Shown here in pieces: positions 10,282 to 20,577 of a stretch of 64,000 nt of DNA; the first letter of the stretch is position 1, and the number at the start of each line of letters is the position of its first letter. The stretch spans positions 1-64,000 of the forward strand of contig JAJBUK010000039.1 of assembly GCA_020860385.1 (NCBI GenBank), read 5' to 3'. The stretch is from Clostridiales bacterium. GTDB lineage: Bacteria > Bacillota > Clostridia > Oscillospirales > Oscillospiraceae. The notes below the pieces were generated by a model. It worked only from the letters and a program-made list of their open reading frames with translations, searched no databases and was not told the origin of the DNA. Made by a program: the position numbers and the translations under genes.

Positions 10282-11007
10282 ATGAACAGACGGGATGGCC
10301 GCACGGCGGATATGCTGCGCCCGGTGGAAATCATTCCCAACACCAACGCATTCGCGGAGGGAAGCTGCATCATCAAGTGCGGCGCAACCATGGTGTATAT
10401 CACTGCCTCTGTGGAGGACAGGGTGCCGCCTCATGTGGCGGAGGGCTGCGGATGGGTGACGGCGGAGTACAATATGCTGCCCCGGGCCAACCGCACCCGC
10501 TCCCGCCGGGATGTCAGCAAGCTGAAGCTGTCCGGCCGCAGCGCGGAGATTCAGCGGCTCATTGGCCGCAGCCTGCGCTCGGCAGTGGATATGGAGAAGC
10601 TTGGCCCCCACTGCATCACGGTGGACTGCGACGTGTTGCAGGGGGACGGCGGCACCCGCACCGCCTCCGTCACCGGCGGCTGGGTGGCGCTAAAGCTGGC
10701 CTGCCGGAAGCTGCTGGAGGCCGGGCTGATCGACGAGGACCCGGTGATTCATCAGGTGGCGGCGGTGTCCGCCGGTCTGGTGGAGGAGGAAGCCCTGCTG
10801 GACTTGCAGTATTACGAGGATTCCGGCGCTCAGGTGGATTTGAACTGCGTGATGAACGAGCGGGGCGAACTCATCGAGATTCAGGGTACCGGCGAGGGCC
10901 GGGCCTTTACCGTCCTGGAGCAGCAGCGGCTGGTGAGCCTGTGCCAGAAGGGCATCCAGGAGCTGATGGTGAAGCAGACCTGCGCATTGACCGGAGGTGC
11001 GGAATGA
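10282..11007 (+). CDS. rph: Ribonuclease PH
   Basis: MNRRDGRTADMLRPVEI, CGATMVYITASVE, GWVTAEYNMLPRAN. Confidence 0.93.
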   Translation: MNRRDGRTADMLRPVEIIPNTNAFAEGSCIIKCGATMVYITASVEDRVPPHVAEGCGWVTAEYNMLPRANRTRSRRDVSKLKLSGRSAEIQRLIGRSLRSAVDMEKLGPHCITVDCDVLQGDGGTRTASVTGGWVALKLACRKLLEAGLIDEDPVIHQVAAVSAGLVEEEALLDLQYYEDSGAQVDLNCVMNERGELIEIQGTGEGRAFTVLEQQRLVSLCQKGIQELMVKQTCALTGGAE

Positions 11008-11597
11008 AATTCGTATTGGCAAGCCACAACCCGAAGAAGCTGGCGGAATTGCAGGCGATTTTGCAGCAGCTTGGGGTGGAAATCGTCCTCCAGTCCCAGC
11101 TGGGCATCGACCTGGAGCCGGAGGAGACCGGCACGACCTTTGAGGAGAACGCTCTCATCAAGGCCAGGGCGGTGATGGAGGCCAGCGGCCTCCCCGCCAT
11201 CGCGGACGACTCCGGCCTGTGCTGCGAGGCGCTGAACGGCGCGCCGGGGGTGTACTCCGCCCGGTACGGCGGCCCAGACCTGAACGACCAGCAGCGGTAT
11301 CAGCTCCTATTGGAAGCGCTGCGGGGCCAGCTCAACCGGAAGGCCAGCTTCGTCTCCGTAGTGACCTGCGCCTTCCCGAATGGGGACGTGGTTTCCGCCC
11401 GGGGCGAGTGCGAGGGCCGCATCGGCTTCACTCCGGTGGGGGAGGACGGCTTTGGCTACGACCCCATCTTCCTGGTGCCGGAGTGCAAAAAGACCTTCGC
11501 CCAGATGACGCCGGAGGAGAAGAACGCCGTCTCCCACCGTGGAAAGGCCCTGCGGGCCTTCGCCGGGGAGCTGGAGGCGTACCTGAACGGGCAATAA
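11004..11597 (+). CDS. rdgB: XTP/dITP diphosphatase (RdgB/HAM1)
   Basis: MKFVLASHNPKKLAEL, TFEENALIKA, DDSGLCCEALNGAPGVYSARYGG; ATGA overlap with rph. Confidence 0.93.
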   Translation: MKFVLASHNPKKLAELQAILQQLGVEIVLQSQLGIDLEPEETGTTFEENALIKARAVMEASGLPAIADDSGLCCEALNGAPGVYSARYGGPDLNDQQRYQLLLEALRGQLNRKASFVSVVTCAFPNGDVVSARGECEGRIGFTPVGEDGFGYDPIFLVPECKKTFAQMTPEEKNAVSHRGKALRAFAGELEAYLNGQ

Positions 11598-11644
11598 GTC
11601 TGGCAGCGAAAATAACGGAAGCAATCATAAGGAGAACGAAACAG

Positions 11645-11995
11645 ATGGAACCAATCAACAGCAAACAGCGGGCCCAGCTGCGGGCCATGGCCAACACTCT
11701 GGAAGTGGTGCTGACCGTGGGCAAGGACGGCATCAACGATAATCTGGTGCAGCAGGCGGACGACGCCCTGGAGGCTAGAGAACTGATTAAGTGCAAGGTG
11801 CTGGAGACCAGCCCCCTCTCCGCACGGGAGGCCTGCGACCAGCTCAGCGAACTGACCCGGTCGGAGCAAGTGCAGGTCATTGGCAGCCGCTTCGTCCTGT
11901 ATCGTCACAGCCACAAGCTGGGGGAGAAGTGCATCAACCTGGTGCAGCCCAAGCAGAAAAAGACGGCGGGGAAGAAGTATGAAAAGGCGCAGTAA
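11645..11995 (+). CDS. yhbY: YhbY family (CRM domain) RNA-binding protein
   Basis: LTSKQRAQLRAMA-like start and VTVGKDGINDNLVQQADDALEARELIKCKVLE. Confidence 0.88.
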   Translation: MEPINSKQRAQLRAMANTLEVVLTVGKDGINDNLVQQADDALEARELIKCKVLETSPLSAREACDQLSELTRSEQVQVIGSRFVLYRHSHKLGEKCINLVQPKQKKTAGKKYEKAQ

Positions 11996-12031
11996 CGTGC
12001 CCTGACAGCGGGGCAGCGAGGTGAGGAAGCA

Positions 12032-13240
12032 TTGAAAATCGGAATCTACGGCGGGACCTTCAACCCGCCCCACCTGGGCCACATGGCGGCGGCCCGGGAC
12101 GTGGCCCAGGCGCTGAAGCTGGACAAGGTGCTGCTGGTGCCGGACAATACGCCGCCCCACAAGGAGATGCCGGAGGACAGCGCCACTCCCCAGCAGCGGC
12201 TGGAGATGGTGGAGCTGATGGCGAACCGGCTGGGGAAGGGCTTCGAGGCGTCGGATATCGAGCTGACCCGGCAGGGGAAAAGCTACACGGCGGACACCCT
12301 GGAGGCCCTCGCCAGGCGCTACCCCAAGGATGAGCTGTACCTGCTGATGGGGACGGATATGTTCCTGACCCTGGACACCTGGTATCAGCCCCAGCGCATC
12401 TGCAAGTACGCCCACATCGCCGCCTTTGGCCGCCAGGCAGGGGATACCGAGTCCTTCCACTGGCAGAAGAAGAAGCTGAAAAAGCAGTTTGACGCCAGGG
12501 TGAAAATCATCACCCTGGAGGATTTGGTGGAGGTCTCCTCCAGCCAGCTGCGGGAGCAGCTGGCCAAGGGCCAGGGCCGGGCGCTGCTGGACGAGAGCAT
12601 TTACGGCTATATCCTGATGCACCGGCTGTACGGGACGGACGCCGACCTGAGGGCGCTGAGCCTGGAGGACTTGCGGGCCTGTTCCTACTCCATGGTACGG
12701 GCCAAGCGCATCCCCCATATCAAGGGGACGGAGCAGGAGGCGGCGCTGCTGGCCCGGAAAAACGGGGCCGATGAGGAGAAGGCCCGGAAGGCCGCCATCC
12801 TTCACGACTGCACAAAGTACTTTCCCGCGGAAAAACAGTTGTCAATTTGCGAAAAATGTGGTATCCTAATAGACCAGATAGCCCGGGAGAATACCGGCCT
12901 GCTCCACGCGAAAAGCGGCGCGGCCATCGCCCGGCAGGTGTTCGGGATGCCGGAGGACGTCTGCTCCGCCATCTTCTGGCACACCACCGGCCACGCCGGT
13001 ATGACGCTGTTGGAGAAAATCATCTATATTGCGGATTATGCCGAGCCCAGCCGCCCCTATGACTGGTGCGCCCAGCTGCGGGCCATCGTGGAGGAGGACT
13101 TGGACGCAGGCGTCCTCTACGGGCTGAACTACAGCATCCGCAGGAATCAGGAAGCAAACAAGCCCGTCCACCTGGATGGCATCGCGGCCAGGGACTGGAT
13201 GGAGGCAGAATTGAACGGAAAGGGAGAGGAACATGGCTGA
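12032..13240 (+). CDS. nadD: Nicotinate-nucleotide adenylyltransferase (NadD) fused to YqeK-type HD domain
   Basis: MKIGIYGGTFNPPHLGHM in the N-half; RIPHIKGTEQEAALLARKNGADEEKARKAAILHDCTKYF and FWHTTGHAGM in the C-half. Confidence 0.9.
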   Translation: MKIGIYGGTFNPPHLGHMAAARDVAQALKLDKVLLVPDNTPPHKEMPEDSATPQQRLEMVELMANRLGKGFEASDIELTRQGKSYTADTLEALARRYPKDELYLLMGTDMFLTLDTWYQPQRICKYAHIAAFGRQAGDTESFHWQKKKLKKQFDARVKIITLEDLVEVSSSQLREQLAKGQGRALLDESIYGYILMHRLYGTDADLRALSLEDLRACSYSMVRAKRIPHIKGTEQEAALLARKNGADEEKARKAAILHDCTKYFPAEKQLSICEKCGILIDQIARENTGLLHAKSGAAIARQVFGMPEDVCSAIFWHTTGHAGMTLLEKIIYIADYAEPSRPYDWCAQLRAIVEEDLDAGVLYGLNYSIRRNQEANKPVHLDGIAARDWMEAELNGKGEEHG

Positions 13241-13601
13241 AGCATTGGAATTGACGGCGGCTCTGTGCCGGGCGCTGGACGCAAAGCGGGGCATGAAGCT
13301 GGAGGTACTGTACACCACAGAAGTCACCAGCCTGGCGGACTACTTCATCATGTGTACCGCCGGCTCCACCACCCAGCTCCGGGCGCTGAGCGACGCCTGC
13401 GAGGAGGCGGCGGAAAAGCTGGGGGAGCCTGCCCTGCGCAAGGAGGGCGAGCGGGAGAGCGGCTGGATCGCGCTGGACTTTAACACGGTCATTGTCCACC
13501 TGTTCCTGCCGGAGAAGCGGGAGTTCTACGACCTGGACCGCCTGTGGCGGGAGGCCAAGGCGGTGGATGTGTCCCCGTTCCTGACGAAGAAAGAAGACTG
13601 A
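13233..13601 (+). CDS. rsfS: Ribosomal silencing factor RsfS
   Basis: VTSLADYFIMCTAGSTTQLRALSDACEEA...GWIALDFNTVIVHLF. Confidence 0.9.
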   Translation: MAEALELTAALCRALDAKRGMKLEVLYTTEVTSLADYFIMCTAGSTTQLRALSDACEEAAEKLGEPALRKEGERESGWIALDFNTVIVHLFLPEKREFYDLDRLWREAKAVDVSPFLTKKED

Positions 13602-13655
13602 CCCCCGGCGGCGCTGCCGCAGAAGAATTATCATCATAAGAAAGCTGTGAGTTAG

Positions 13656-16100
13656 GTGAAGTACGATTTTAGCAAGATTGAAAAGAAATGGCAGACCCGC
13701 TGGCGCGAGGAAAAAACCTTCCGCGCTGTCACCGGCGACACCACCCGCCCCAAGTGGTACGGCCTGGTGGAGTTCCCCTATCCCTCCGGCCAGGGCCTCC
13801 ATGTGGGCCATGCCCGGCCCTACACCGCCATGGACGTGATTGCCCGGAAGAAGCGGATGGACGGTTACAACGTCCTGTTCCCCATCGGCTACGACGCCTT
13901 CGGCCTGCCCACGGAGAACTACGCCATTAAGAACCATATCCACCCCGCTAAGGTCACGGAGGACAACATCAAGCGCTTCCATGACCAGCTGGAAATGCTG
14001 GGCTACTCCTTCGACTGGGATAGGGAAATCAACACCACCGACCCCAGCTACTACCGCTGGACCCAGTGGATTTTCGTCCAGCTGTACAAGAAGGGCCTGG
14101 CCTATAAGACCTCCATGCCGGTGAACTGGTGCACCAGCTGCAAGTGCGTGCTGGCCAATGAAGAGGTGGTCAACGGCGTGTGCGAGCGGTGCGGCAGCGA
14201 GGTCGTCCGCAAGGAAAAGAGCCAGTGGATGCTGAAAATCACCGAGTACGCCCAGAAACTCATCGACGGGCTGGACACGGTGGATTACATCCCCCGCATC
14301 GCCATCCAGCAGAAGAACTGGATCGGCCGCTCCACCGGCGCGGAGGTGAACTTTGGCACCACTGAGGGGGACGTCCTCACCGTCTACACCACCCGCTGCG
14401 ACACCCTGTTCGGCGCAACCTATATGGTCATCGCGCCGGAGCACGCCTATGTGGAGAAGTGGGCGGATAAAATCTCCAACTATGACGAGGTGCAGGCTTA
14501 CGTCCGCCAGGCGGCCTCCAAGTCCGATTTCGAGCGCACCGAGCTTGCCAAGGACAAGACCGGCGTGGAGCTGAAGGGCGTTCGGGCCATCAACCCGGTG
14601 AACAACCAGGAAATCCCCATCTTCATCTCCGACTACGTCCTGTCCACCTACGGCACCGGCGCTATCATGGCCGTGCCCGCCCACGACACCCGTGACTGGG
14701 AGTTTGCCCAGGTCTTTGGCCTGCCCATCGTTCAGGTGGTGGCCAGCAGCGAGGGTGAGCTGGTGGATTTGAGCAAGGGGGCCTTTACCGATGTGGCCAC
14801 CGGCGTCATGGTCAACTCCGGCTTCCTCACCGGCATGACGGTGGAGGAGGCCAAAAAGGCCATGATCGACCACCTGGAGGCCGAGGGCATCGGCCACGCC
14901 AAGGTGAACTATAAGCTCCGTGACTGGGTGTTCTCCCGCCAGCGCTACTGGGGCGAGCCCATCCCCATGGTGAAGTGCCCCAAGTGCGGCTGGGTGCCGG
15001 TGCCGGAGGATCAGCTGCCCGTCCTGCTGCCGGAGGTGGAGAGTTATGAGACCACTGACGACGGCGAATCCCCCCTGTCCGCCATGACCGACTGGGTGAA
15101 CACCACCTGCCCCTGCTGCGGCGGCCCTGCCCAGCGGGAGACGGACACCATGCCCCAGTGGGCCGGTTCCTCCTGGTACTTCCTGCGGTATGAGGACCCC
15201 AACTGTGACACCGGCATCGCCTCCAAGGAGGCCATGGATTACTGGGGCCAGGTGGACTGGTACAACGGCGGCATGGAGCATACCACCCTCCACCTGCTGT
15301 ACAGCCGGTTCTGGAACAACTTCCTCTATGACATCGGCGCGATTCCCAACGCGGAGCCGTATAAGAAGCGCACCGCCCACGGCATGATCCTGGGCGAGGG
15401 CAACATCAAGATGTCCAAGTCCAGGGGCAACGTCATCAACCCCAACGATGTGGTGAAGGAGTACGGCGCGGATACCATGCGCACCTACATCATGTTCATC
15501 GGCGACTTCGCCAAGGCCGCGTCTTGGTCCTCCAAGGCGGTGGCGGGCTGCAAGCGCTTCCTGGACAGAGTGTGGAACCTCCACGAGACCTGCGGCGACT
15601 CCCTGGAGTGCTCGGAGCAGAACGTCTCTGCCATCCACAAGGCCATCAAGAAGGTCAACGAGGACATCGAGGCCATGAAGTTCAACACCGCCATCGCCAC
15701 GCTGATGGGCCTGGTGAATGACTTCTCCGCCAACGGCTGCACCAAGGGCGACATGAAGGCGCTCATTCTGATGCTGTCCCCCATCGCCCCCCATATCTGC
15801 GAGGAGATGTGGGAGGATCTGGGCTTTGCCTCTGAGGGCATGGCCTGCCAGCAGCCCTGGCCGGAGTACGACGAGAGCAAGACCCTGGCCGCCACGGTGC
15901 AGCTGGCCGTTCAGGTGGCCGGTAAGGTGCGGGCCAACATCGTGGTGCCGGTGGACGCCACTGACGACCAGGTGGTGGAGACGGCCCTGGCTGACCCCAA
16001 GATTCAGCGCCAGGCCGAGGGCAAGACCCTGGTGAAGAAGCTGGTCATCCGGGACAAAAAGACCCAGGCCATCAAAATCGTCAACCTGATTTTCAAGTAA
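13656..16100 (+). CDS. leuS: Leucyl-tRNA synthetase
   Basis: [62 protein letters not shown]. Confidence 0.95.
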   Translation: MKYDFSKIEKKWQTRWREEKTFRAVTGDTTRPKWYGLVEFPYPSGQGLHVGHARPYTAMDVIARKKRMDGYNVLFPIGYDAFGLPTENYAIKNHIHPAKVTEDNIKRFHDQLEMLGYSFDWDREINTTDPSYYRWTQWIFVQLYKKGLAYKTSMPVNWCTSCKCVLANEEVVNGVCERCGSEVVRKEKSQWMLKITEYAQKLIDGLDTVDYIPRIAIQQKNWIGRSTGAEVNFGTTEGDVLTVYTTRCDTLFGATYMVIAPEHAYVEKWADKISNYDEVQAYVRQAASKSDFERTELAKDKTGVELKGVRAINPVNNQEIPIFISDYVLSTYGTGAIMAVPAHDTRDWEFAQVFGLPIVQVVASSEGELVDLSKGAFTDVATGVMVNSGFLTGMTVEEAKKAMIDHLEAEGIGHAKVNYKLRDWVFSRQRYWGEPIPMVKCPKCGWVPVPEDQLPVLLPEVESYETTDDGESPLSAMTDWVNTTCPCCGGPAQRETDTMPQWAGSSWYFLRYEDPNCDTGIASKEAMDYWGQVDWYNGGMEHTTLHLLYSRFWNNFLYDIGAIPNAEPYKKRTAHGMILGEGNIKMSKSRGNVINPNDVVKEYGADTMRTYIMFIGDFAKAASWSSKAVAGCKRFLDRVWNLHETCGDSLECSEQNVSAIHKAIKKVNEDIEAMKFNTAIATLMGLVNDFSANGCTKGDMKALILMLSPIAPHICEEMWEDLGFASEGMACQQPWPEYDESKTLAATVQLAVQVAGKVRANIVVPVDATDDQVVETALADPKIQRQAEGKTLVKKLVIRDKKTQAIKIVNLIFK

Positions 16101-16169
16101 GCGCAACCGCTCCGGAAGCGGGGCGCAGCGTGGGGCCGTCAGCGGCTCCATACACAGCATACAATCAAA

Positions 16170-16206
16170 CAGGAGGCTGGCCAATCAACGGCCAGCCTCC
16201 TGTTAT
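16170..16206 (+). terminator. Terminator after leuS
   Basis: aggaggctggcc-aatcaac-ggccagcctcctgtt. Confidence 0.7.
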
Positions 16207-16380
16207 GCTGTCTTGCGTAAGCCGAATGGAATGTAGCGCCCGCCCCGTCCATCCGGCGGCTCCGGCAGAAGAAAAAAGCGCCTTTGCAGATTTTTTGCAA
16301 AACCTTTACCGCGCCGTGGTATCTACAAAAGCAAAGAAGCGGTATAATGGCCGCAGATACAGAAGGGAGGGGGATTCCCC

Positions 16381-16992
16381 ATGCTGCCGTTTTGGAATGA
16401 CGCTTTGAACGCGGTGCTTCAGGTCGTGGTGTTTTCGTTGATACCGTTTTTCTGGTGGCTGTGTACTGCACGGAAGAAGGAAGGGTTTCTGTCCTGGGTC
16501 GGGCTGAAAAAGCCTGTCACAGAGAACTGGAAGAGGTGGCTCCTTGCCGTGGCAGCCACATGGGTGGTTCTCTTTGCGGTTGGCCAGCTTGCGGTTCTGC
16601 TGAGAGGGGAGTTGGAGGTGACCTCTGCTTATGCTGGCATGGGCGCGGCAGCCATCCCGGGCATCCTCGTCTTTTCCTTTGGACAGACTGCGCTGTCCGA
16701 GGAGATTTTGTTTCGCGGGTTCCTGTTGAAGCGGCTGGCATCCCGGTTTGGATTCTCCCGGGCTAACCTGATTCAGGCCGCCGTGTTTGGGGTGATTCAT
16801 CTGGTGGAGGTGCTTTTCCTGATGGACATCGGCTTCCTGGCGGGGGTCGTCCTGGTCGTCTATCCGATGCTGGCCGCAATCCTGCTGGCCTATGTGAATG
16901 AAAAATTGTCCGGCGGCTCCATCCTGCCCGGCTGGCTGATTCATGGCTGCCTGAATTGCCTGGAGCATCTTCTGCTTGCCTTTTCACTGTGA
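16381..16992 (+). CDS. CPBP family intramembrane glutamic endopeptidase
   Basis: ALSEEILFRGFLLKRL, FGVIHL, hydrophobic helices. Confidence 0.85.
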   Translation: MLPFWNDALNAVLQVVVFSLIPFFWWLCTARKKEGFLSWVGLKKPVTENWKRWLLAVAATWVVLFAVGQLAVLLRGELEVTSAYAGMGAAAIPGILVFSFGQTALSEEILFRGFLLKRLASRFGFSRANLIQAAVFGVIHLVEVLFLMDIGFLAGVVLVVYPMLAAILLAYVNEKLSGGSILPGWLIHGCLNCLEHLLLAFSL

Positions 16993-16998
16993 CAGAGG

Positions 16999-17042
16999 AA
17001 CGCCCCTCGCCTTCCGCAGAGGAAGGGCGAGGGGCGTTTTGT
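16999..17042. terminator. Bidirectional terminator
   Basis: aacgcccctcgcccttcc-type arms (aacgcccctcgccttcc...ggaagggcgaggggcgtttt) between converging genes. Confidence 0.8.
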
Positions 17043-17047
17043 GATTA

Positions 17048-17827
17048 TCAGAAGCTTTCCAGAATCAGGCCGCCATCGCAGACGATGATGGTGCCCTGGG
17101 TATAGGTGTTTGCCTCTGAGGCGAGGAACAGCAACGCGCCGGAAAGGTCGCCGTACTGCCCCAGCCGCCGCTGGGGAACCTTGCCGCGAATATTTTCCAG
17201 AATGTCAGGAGGCGTATCGGGGGCCATCTCACCGTTTTGCATATTCCCCGGCGCAATGCCGTTGACGTAAATGCCATGCCCGGCCCAGGCGGCGGCGCAG
17301 GACTTGGTCAGTGCTGCCTCAGCGGCCTTGGCGACATGATAGACCGGGGCCGCAGGGGAGGCGCTGAAGCTGTTGACGGAGCAGATGTTGACGATTCTGC
17401 CGCCCCGCTCCAGCATGGAAACGTTGACCACTTCCTTGCTCATCAGCCAAGTGCCGGTCACATCCACATCCAGGCACTCCCTCCAGTCCTGAGCGGTGAT
17501 TTCCTCCGGTCTGCCATAGCGGATAATGCCGGCATTGTTCACCAGAATGTCGATTTTCCCATATTCCCTCATGACGGCATCCACCGCATTGTGAACGCTC
17601 TCTTCATCCGCAATGTTTACCTTCACGGTGATGACCTTTACGCCGGTGCGCGCCGTGATGTCCGCAGCCACCTTTTGCATCTTCGCTTCATTCCCAGCCA
17701 TCAGGGCAAGGTCAGCGCCGTACTCCGCCAGAGAGGTGGCCAGCTCGACGCCCAGCCCTCTGGAGGCTCCGGTTACTACCGCAACCTTCCCTGAAAGCTC
17801 GAAATTGACAGTCTTTTCCATAATCAA
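17048..17827 (-). CDS. SDR family NAD(P)-dependent oxidoreductase
   Basis: GKVAVVTGASRGLGVELA, NNAGIIRYG, YHVAKAAEAALTKS. Confidence 0.9.
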   Translation of the reverse strand: MIMEKTVNFELSGKVAVVTGASRGLGVELATSLAEYGADLALMAGNEAKMQKVAADITARTGVKVITVKVNIADEESVHNAVDAVMREYGKIDILVNNAGIIRYGRPEEITAQDWRECLDVDVTGTWLMSKEVVNVSMLERGGRIVNICSVNSFSASPAAPVYHVAKAAEAALTKSCAAAWAGHGIYVNGIAPGNMQNGEMAPDTPPDILENIRGKVPQRRLGQYGDLSGALLFLASEANTYTQGTIIVCDGGLILESF

Positions 17828-17977
17828 CGACCCCTTTCGGTGTTTTTTGCGATATGGCTCCCTGCTCTGTGGTGCTGCGCATGAGGCTAAAGCCCGCTCG
17901 CCTGTAACAATATTTTACAATAGAAAGGGCACTCTGTCAACTGTTTTCCAGTTTTGGCGTTGTCCTGTCAGCGCAGC

Positions 17978-19039
17978 TCATCCGGCTGCCTCCAGCATCG
18001 TCTCCGCCAGTATCCCATACCCGCAGGTGGGGTCGTTGACCAGTACATGTGTCACCGCCCCCACCAGCATCCCGTTTTGCAGGATGGGGGAGCCGCTCAT
18101 CCCCTGCACGATGCCTCCGGTTTCCTCCAGCAAGGCGGAGTCCACCACGCGAATCATCAAATTCCGGGTGGCGGACAGGCTTTCCGGATACACCCGCAGG
18201 ATCTCCACCTCGTACTCCCGCACCTCATCCCCGCTGATGTTGCTGAGGATGGTGGCTCGCCCGGTGGAGACCTCGCTGCGGGCGGCTACAGGCAGGGCCG
18301 CTCCGGCGAATCCATCCCCTGCCACTGTGCCAAAGACGCCGCAGTCCGTGTTGGCGGTCAAGCTGCCCAGGTCCTGTTCCAGGTCAAAGCTGCCGTGGAG
18401 CTGCCCCGGCGCACCCTGGGCGCCCTTCACTACGCCGGTGACGGTGGACGGCATGATGGAGCCGGAGCGCAGAGGCATCAGCGTGTCCGTGTCCACATCG
18501 GTGATGCCGTGGCCCAGAGCGGCGAAGGTTCCGGTCTCCGGTTCATAGTAGGTGACAGTGCCGATGCCCGCCATGGAGTCCCGCACCCACACGCCCAGGC
18601 GATAGGTGCCGTCTGACAGGCAGGGAACGGCGTCCGCCGTCAACGACAGTCGCTTTCCGTCCCGGAGGGCACAGATGGTGACGGCTTCGTCCCCAATGGT
18701 TTGCAGGGCGTCCGTCACTTCCTCAATGCTGTTGACATATTCGTCTCCAATTTCGGTTATAATATCGCCGACCTTCAAACCGCACTCCTCTGCGGGGGAG
18801 ACGGCTCCGGCCGCCCCCTCCACCTCGGAGAAGCCCACCACCAGCACCCCGTGGGAGAACAGCTTGATGCCCACCGTCCGCCCTACGGGGACCAGGTAGT
18901 GCCGGGAAGCCGACGCCCCGCAGGCGGCGGCGCTTTGATGAGGCCCGGTCATGGCCCCGCCCAGTCCGGTCAGCAGCGCTGCCCCGACCAGCAGCGCCGC
19001 CAACCCGTTCCAACGCTTTTTTTCCTGTTTTTTCCTCAT
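17978..19039 (-). CDS. spoIVB: SpoIVB peptidase (PDZ + S55)
   Basis: PVGRTVGIKLFSHGVLVVGF, PDZ ECGLKVGDIITEIGDEYV, ALGHGITDVDT, GIVQGMSGSPILQNGMLVGAVTHVLVNDPTCGYGI. Confidence 0.93.
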   Translation of the reverse strand: MRKKQEKKRWNGLAALLVGAALLTGLGGAMTGPHQSAAACGASASRHYLVPVGRTVGIKLFSHGVLVVGFSEVEGAAGAVSPAEECGLKVGDIITEIGDEYVNSIEEVTDALQTIGDEAVTICALRDGKRLSLTADAVPCLSDGTYRLGVWVRDSMAGIGTVTYYEPETGTFAALGHGITDVDTDTLMPLRSGSIMPSTVTGVVKGAQGAPGQLHGSFDLEQDLGSLTANTDCGVFGTVAGDGFAGAALPVAARSEVSTGRATILSNISGDEVREYEVEILRVYPESLSATRNLMIRVVDSALLEETGGIVQGMSGSPILQNGMLVGAVTHVLVNDPTCGYGILAETMLEAAG

Positions 19040-19215
19040 AAGATCCCTCCATTCTTCTTGCGTCCGTGTTTAATATGGCTGGAATCCGGGAAAATAAGCG
19101 GCGCGGGCCTTGGGAAACTCAGACACCTTTGGCATGGAACCCGCTGCCAGCGCTGGAGGCTGCGGCGCTTCGCTCCGGGGCTCTGGGAGGAAACTGCCCG
19201 ATTCCCACATCCTTC

Positions 19216-19265
19216 CCAAAAACAGCGCAGCCCGCTCCTCCGGTGGGAGAAACGGGCTGCGCTGT
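19216..19265 (-). terminator. Terminator downstream of LCP gene
   Basis: 13-bp perfect arms acagcgcagcccg/cgggctgcgctgt; minus-strand T-run after the stem. Confidence 0.75.
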
Positions 19266-19293
19266 CGGCAGTTTGGGTGGAAGGGAAATCCGC

Positions 19294-20397
19294 CTACTCT
19301 GCGGTCAGGGCAGAGCTTTCGGCAGCCAGGTCGCCGGAAGAGGCGCTGCTGTCGGCCTCATCCGGGTCGCTGTAAAGCCAATCATAAAGGGTGCTGCGCA
19401 CCTCGTCCCAGTCGTTCATCACCAGCACGTCCATGCCGCGGATGGTGTGGTTGGCGTACATCCCGTCCTGGGGGAGGCTATAGGAGTTCAGCCCGGCGTC
19501 CGCAATCATGTAGGCGGAGGCGGCAATGCTGATAATTTGAGTGGTGGTCATATCCGTGGCCAGGTTGTCCGCAATGGCGTCATAGACCTGCAACAGGGAG
19601 AGGATGCTCTCCCCCTTCATCTCCTCAAAGACGGCGGTGATCAGCTTGCGCTGGCGGGCGGTGCGGCTGAAGTCGCTGTCGATTTTGCGGATGCGGGCAT
19701 AGTCCAGCGCGGTCTCGCCGTCCAGGTGGTTCATGCCCACCACCAAATCGGTGGAGACGCCGCCCCGGAGGTAGGCCTCATACTCGCCGTTCTCACCGCC
19801 GCTGAGGTAGTTGACCTCCGCCTCGGTCAGCTCGATGTCCACGCCGCCCAGGGTGTCAATGACATCCACAAAGCCGTTGAAGTCGATTTGCACGTTATAA
19901 TCGATTTGGATACCGTAGTTCAGCTCGATGGTGGCGTCCAGCAGCTCGGTGCCACCGTACCGATAGGAGGCGTTGATACGGTTATTCTGGTAGTCCGGAA
20001 TCTGCACATAGGTGTCCCGCAGGAGGGAGACCAGGGTGATCTGCTCCGTGTTCGTGTTGATGCTCAGGAGGATCATGCTGTCAGAGCGGCCGGAATCGTC
20101 CTCAGAGCGGGAGTCTACGCCGATGAGCAGGATGTTGCAGACGCCGTCCACCTGGGTGACCACGTTGGCCTCGCCCCACTCCAGGATCTCCTCACTGATG
20201 GTGTCTGAGCCGGCATCTTCCCCATCAGTGTCGGTATCGTCCTCCAGATACTGCTCCGCGTCAAGCTGGTTGATTTTGCTCAGCTCATAGCCGACGAATG
20301 CCACTGCACCGATGGCCAGAACTAGAATCAGCGCCAGGAAAATCAGCAGCACTCGTTTCAGGCTACCGCTTTGCTGTGGGTCATTTTTCTTTGCCAT
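19294..20397 (-). CDS. LytR-CpsA-Psr (LCP) family protein
   Basis: NILLIGVDSRSEDDSGRSDSMILLSINTNTEQITLVSLLRDTYVQIP, DYARIRKIDSDFSRTARQRKLI. Confidence 0.92.
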   Translation of the reverse strand: MAKKNDPQQSGSLKRVLLIFLALILVLAIGAVAFVGYELSKINQLDAEQYLEDDTDTDGEDAGSDTISEEILEWGEANVVTQVDGVCNILLIGVDSRSEDDSGRSDSMILLSINTNTEQITLVSLLRDTYVQIPDYQNNRINASYRYGGTELLDATIELNYGIQIDYNVQIDFNGFVDVIDTLGGVDIELTEAEVNYLSGGENGEYEAYLRGGVSTDLVVGMNHLDGETALDYARIRKIDSDFSRTARQRKLITAVFEEMKGESILSLLQVYDAIADNLATDMTTTQIISIAASAYMIADAGLNSYSLPQDGMYANHTIRGMDVLVMNDWDEVRSTLYDWLYSDPDEADSSASSGDLAAESSALTAE

Positions 20398-20577
20398 AGC
20401 TCAATATCCTTTCTCAAGCAAGACGCTCCCGCCCACTTTTACAGATTCCTTATCAGTTTACTACAGCCGGGATGGAAAATCAAGCTGGATTTCCAGCGTT
20501 TCCACACATTTTCTGTTGACAAACCAGACCGCCAGGGGTCATAATAACATCAATCGACATGAAACGGGGGATTTGCC

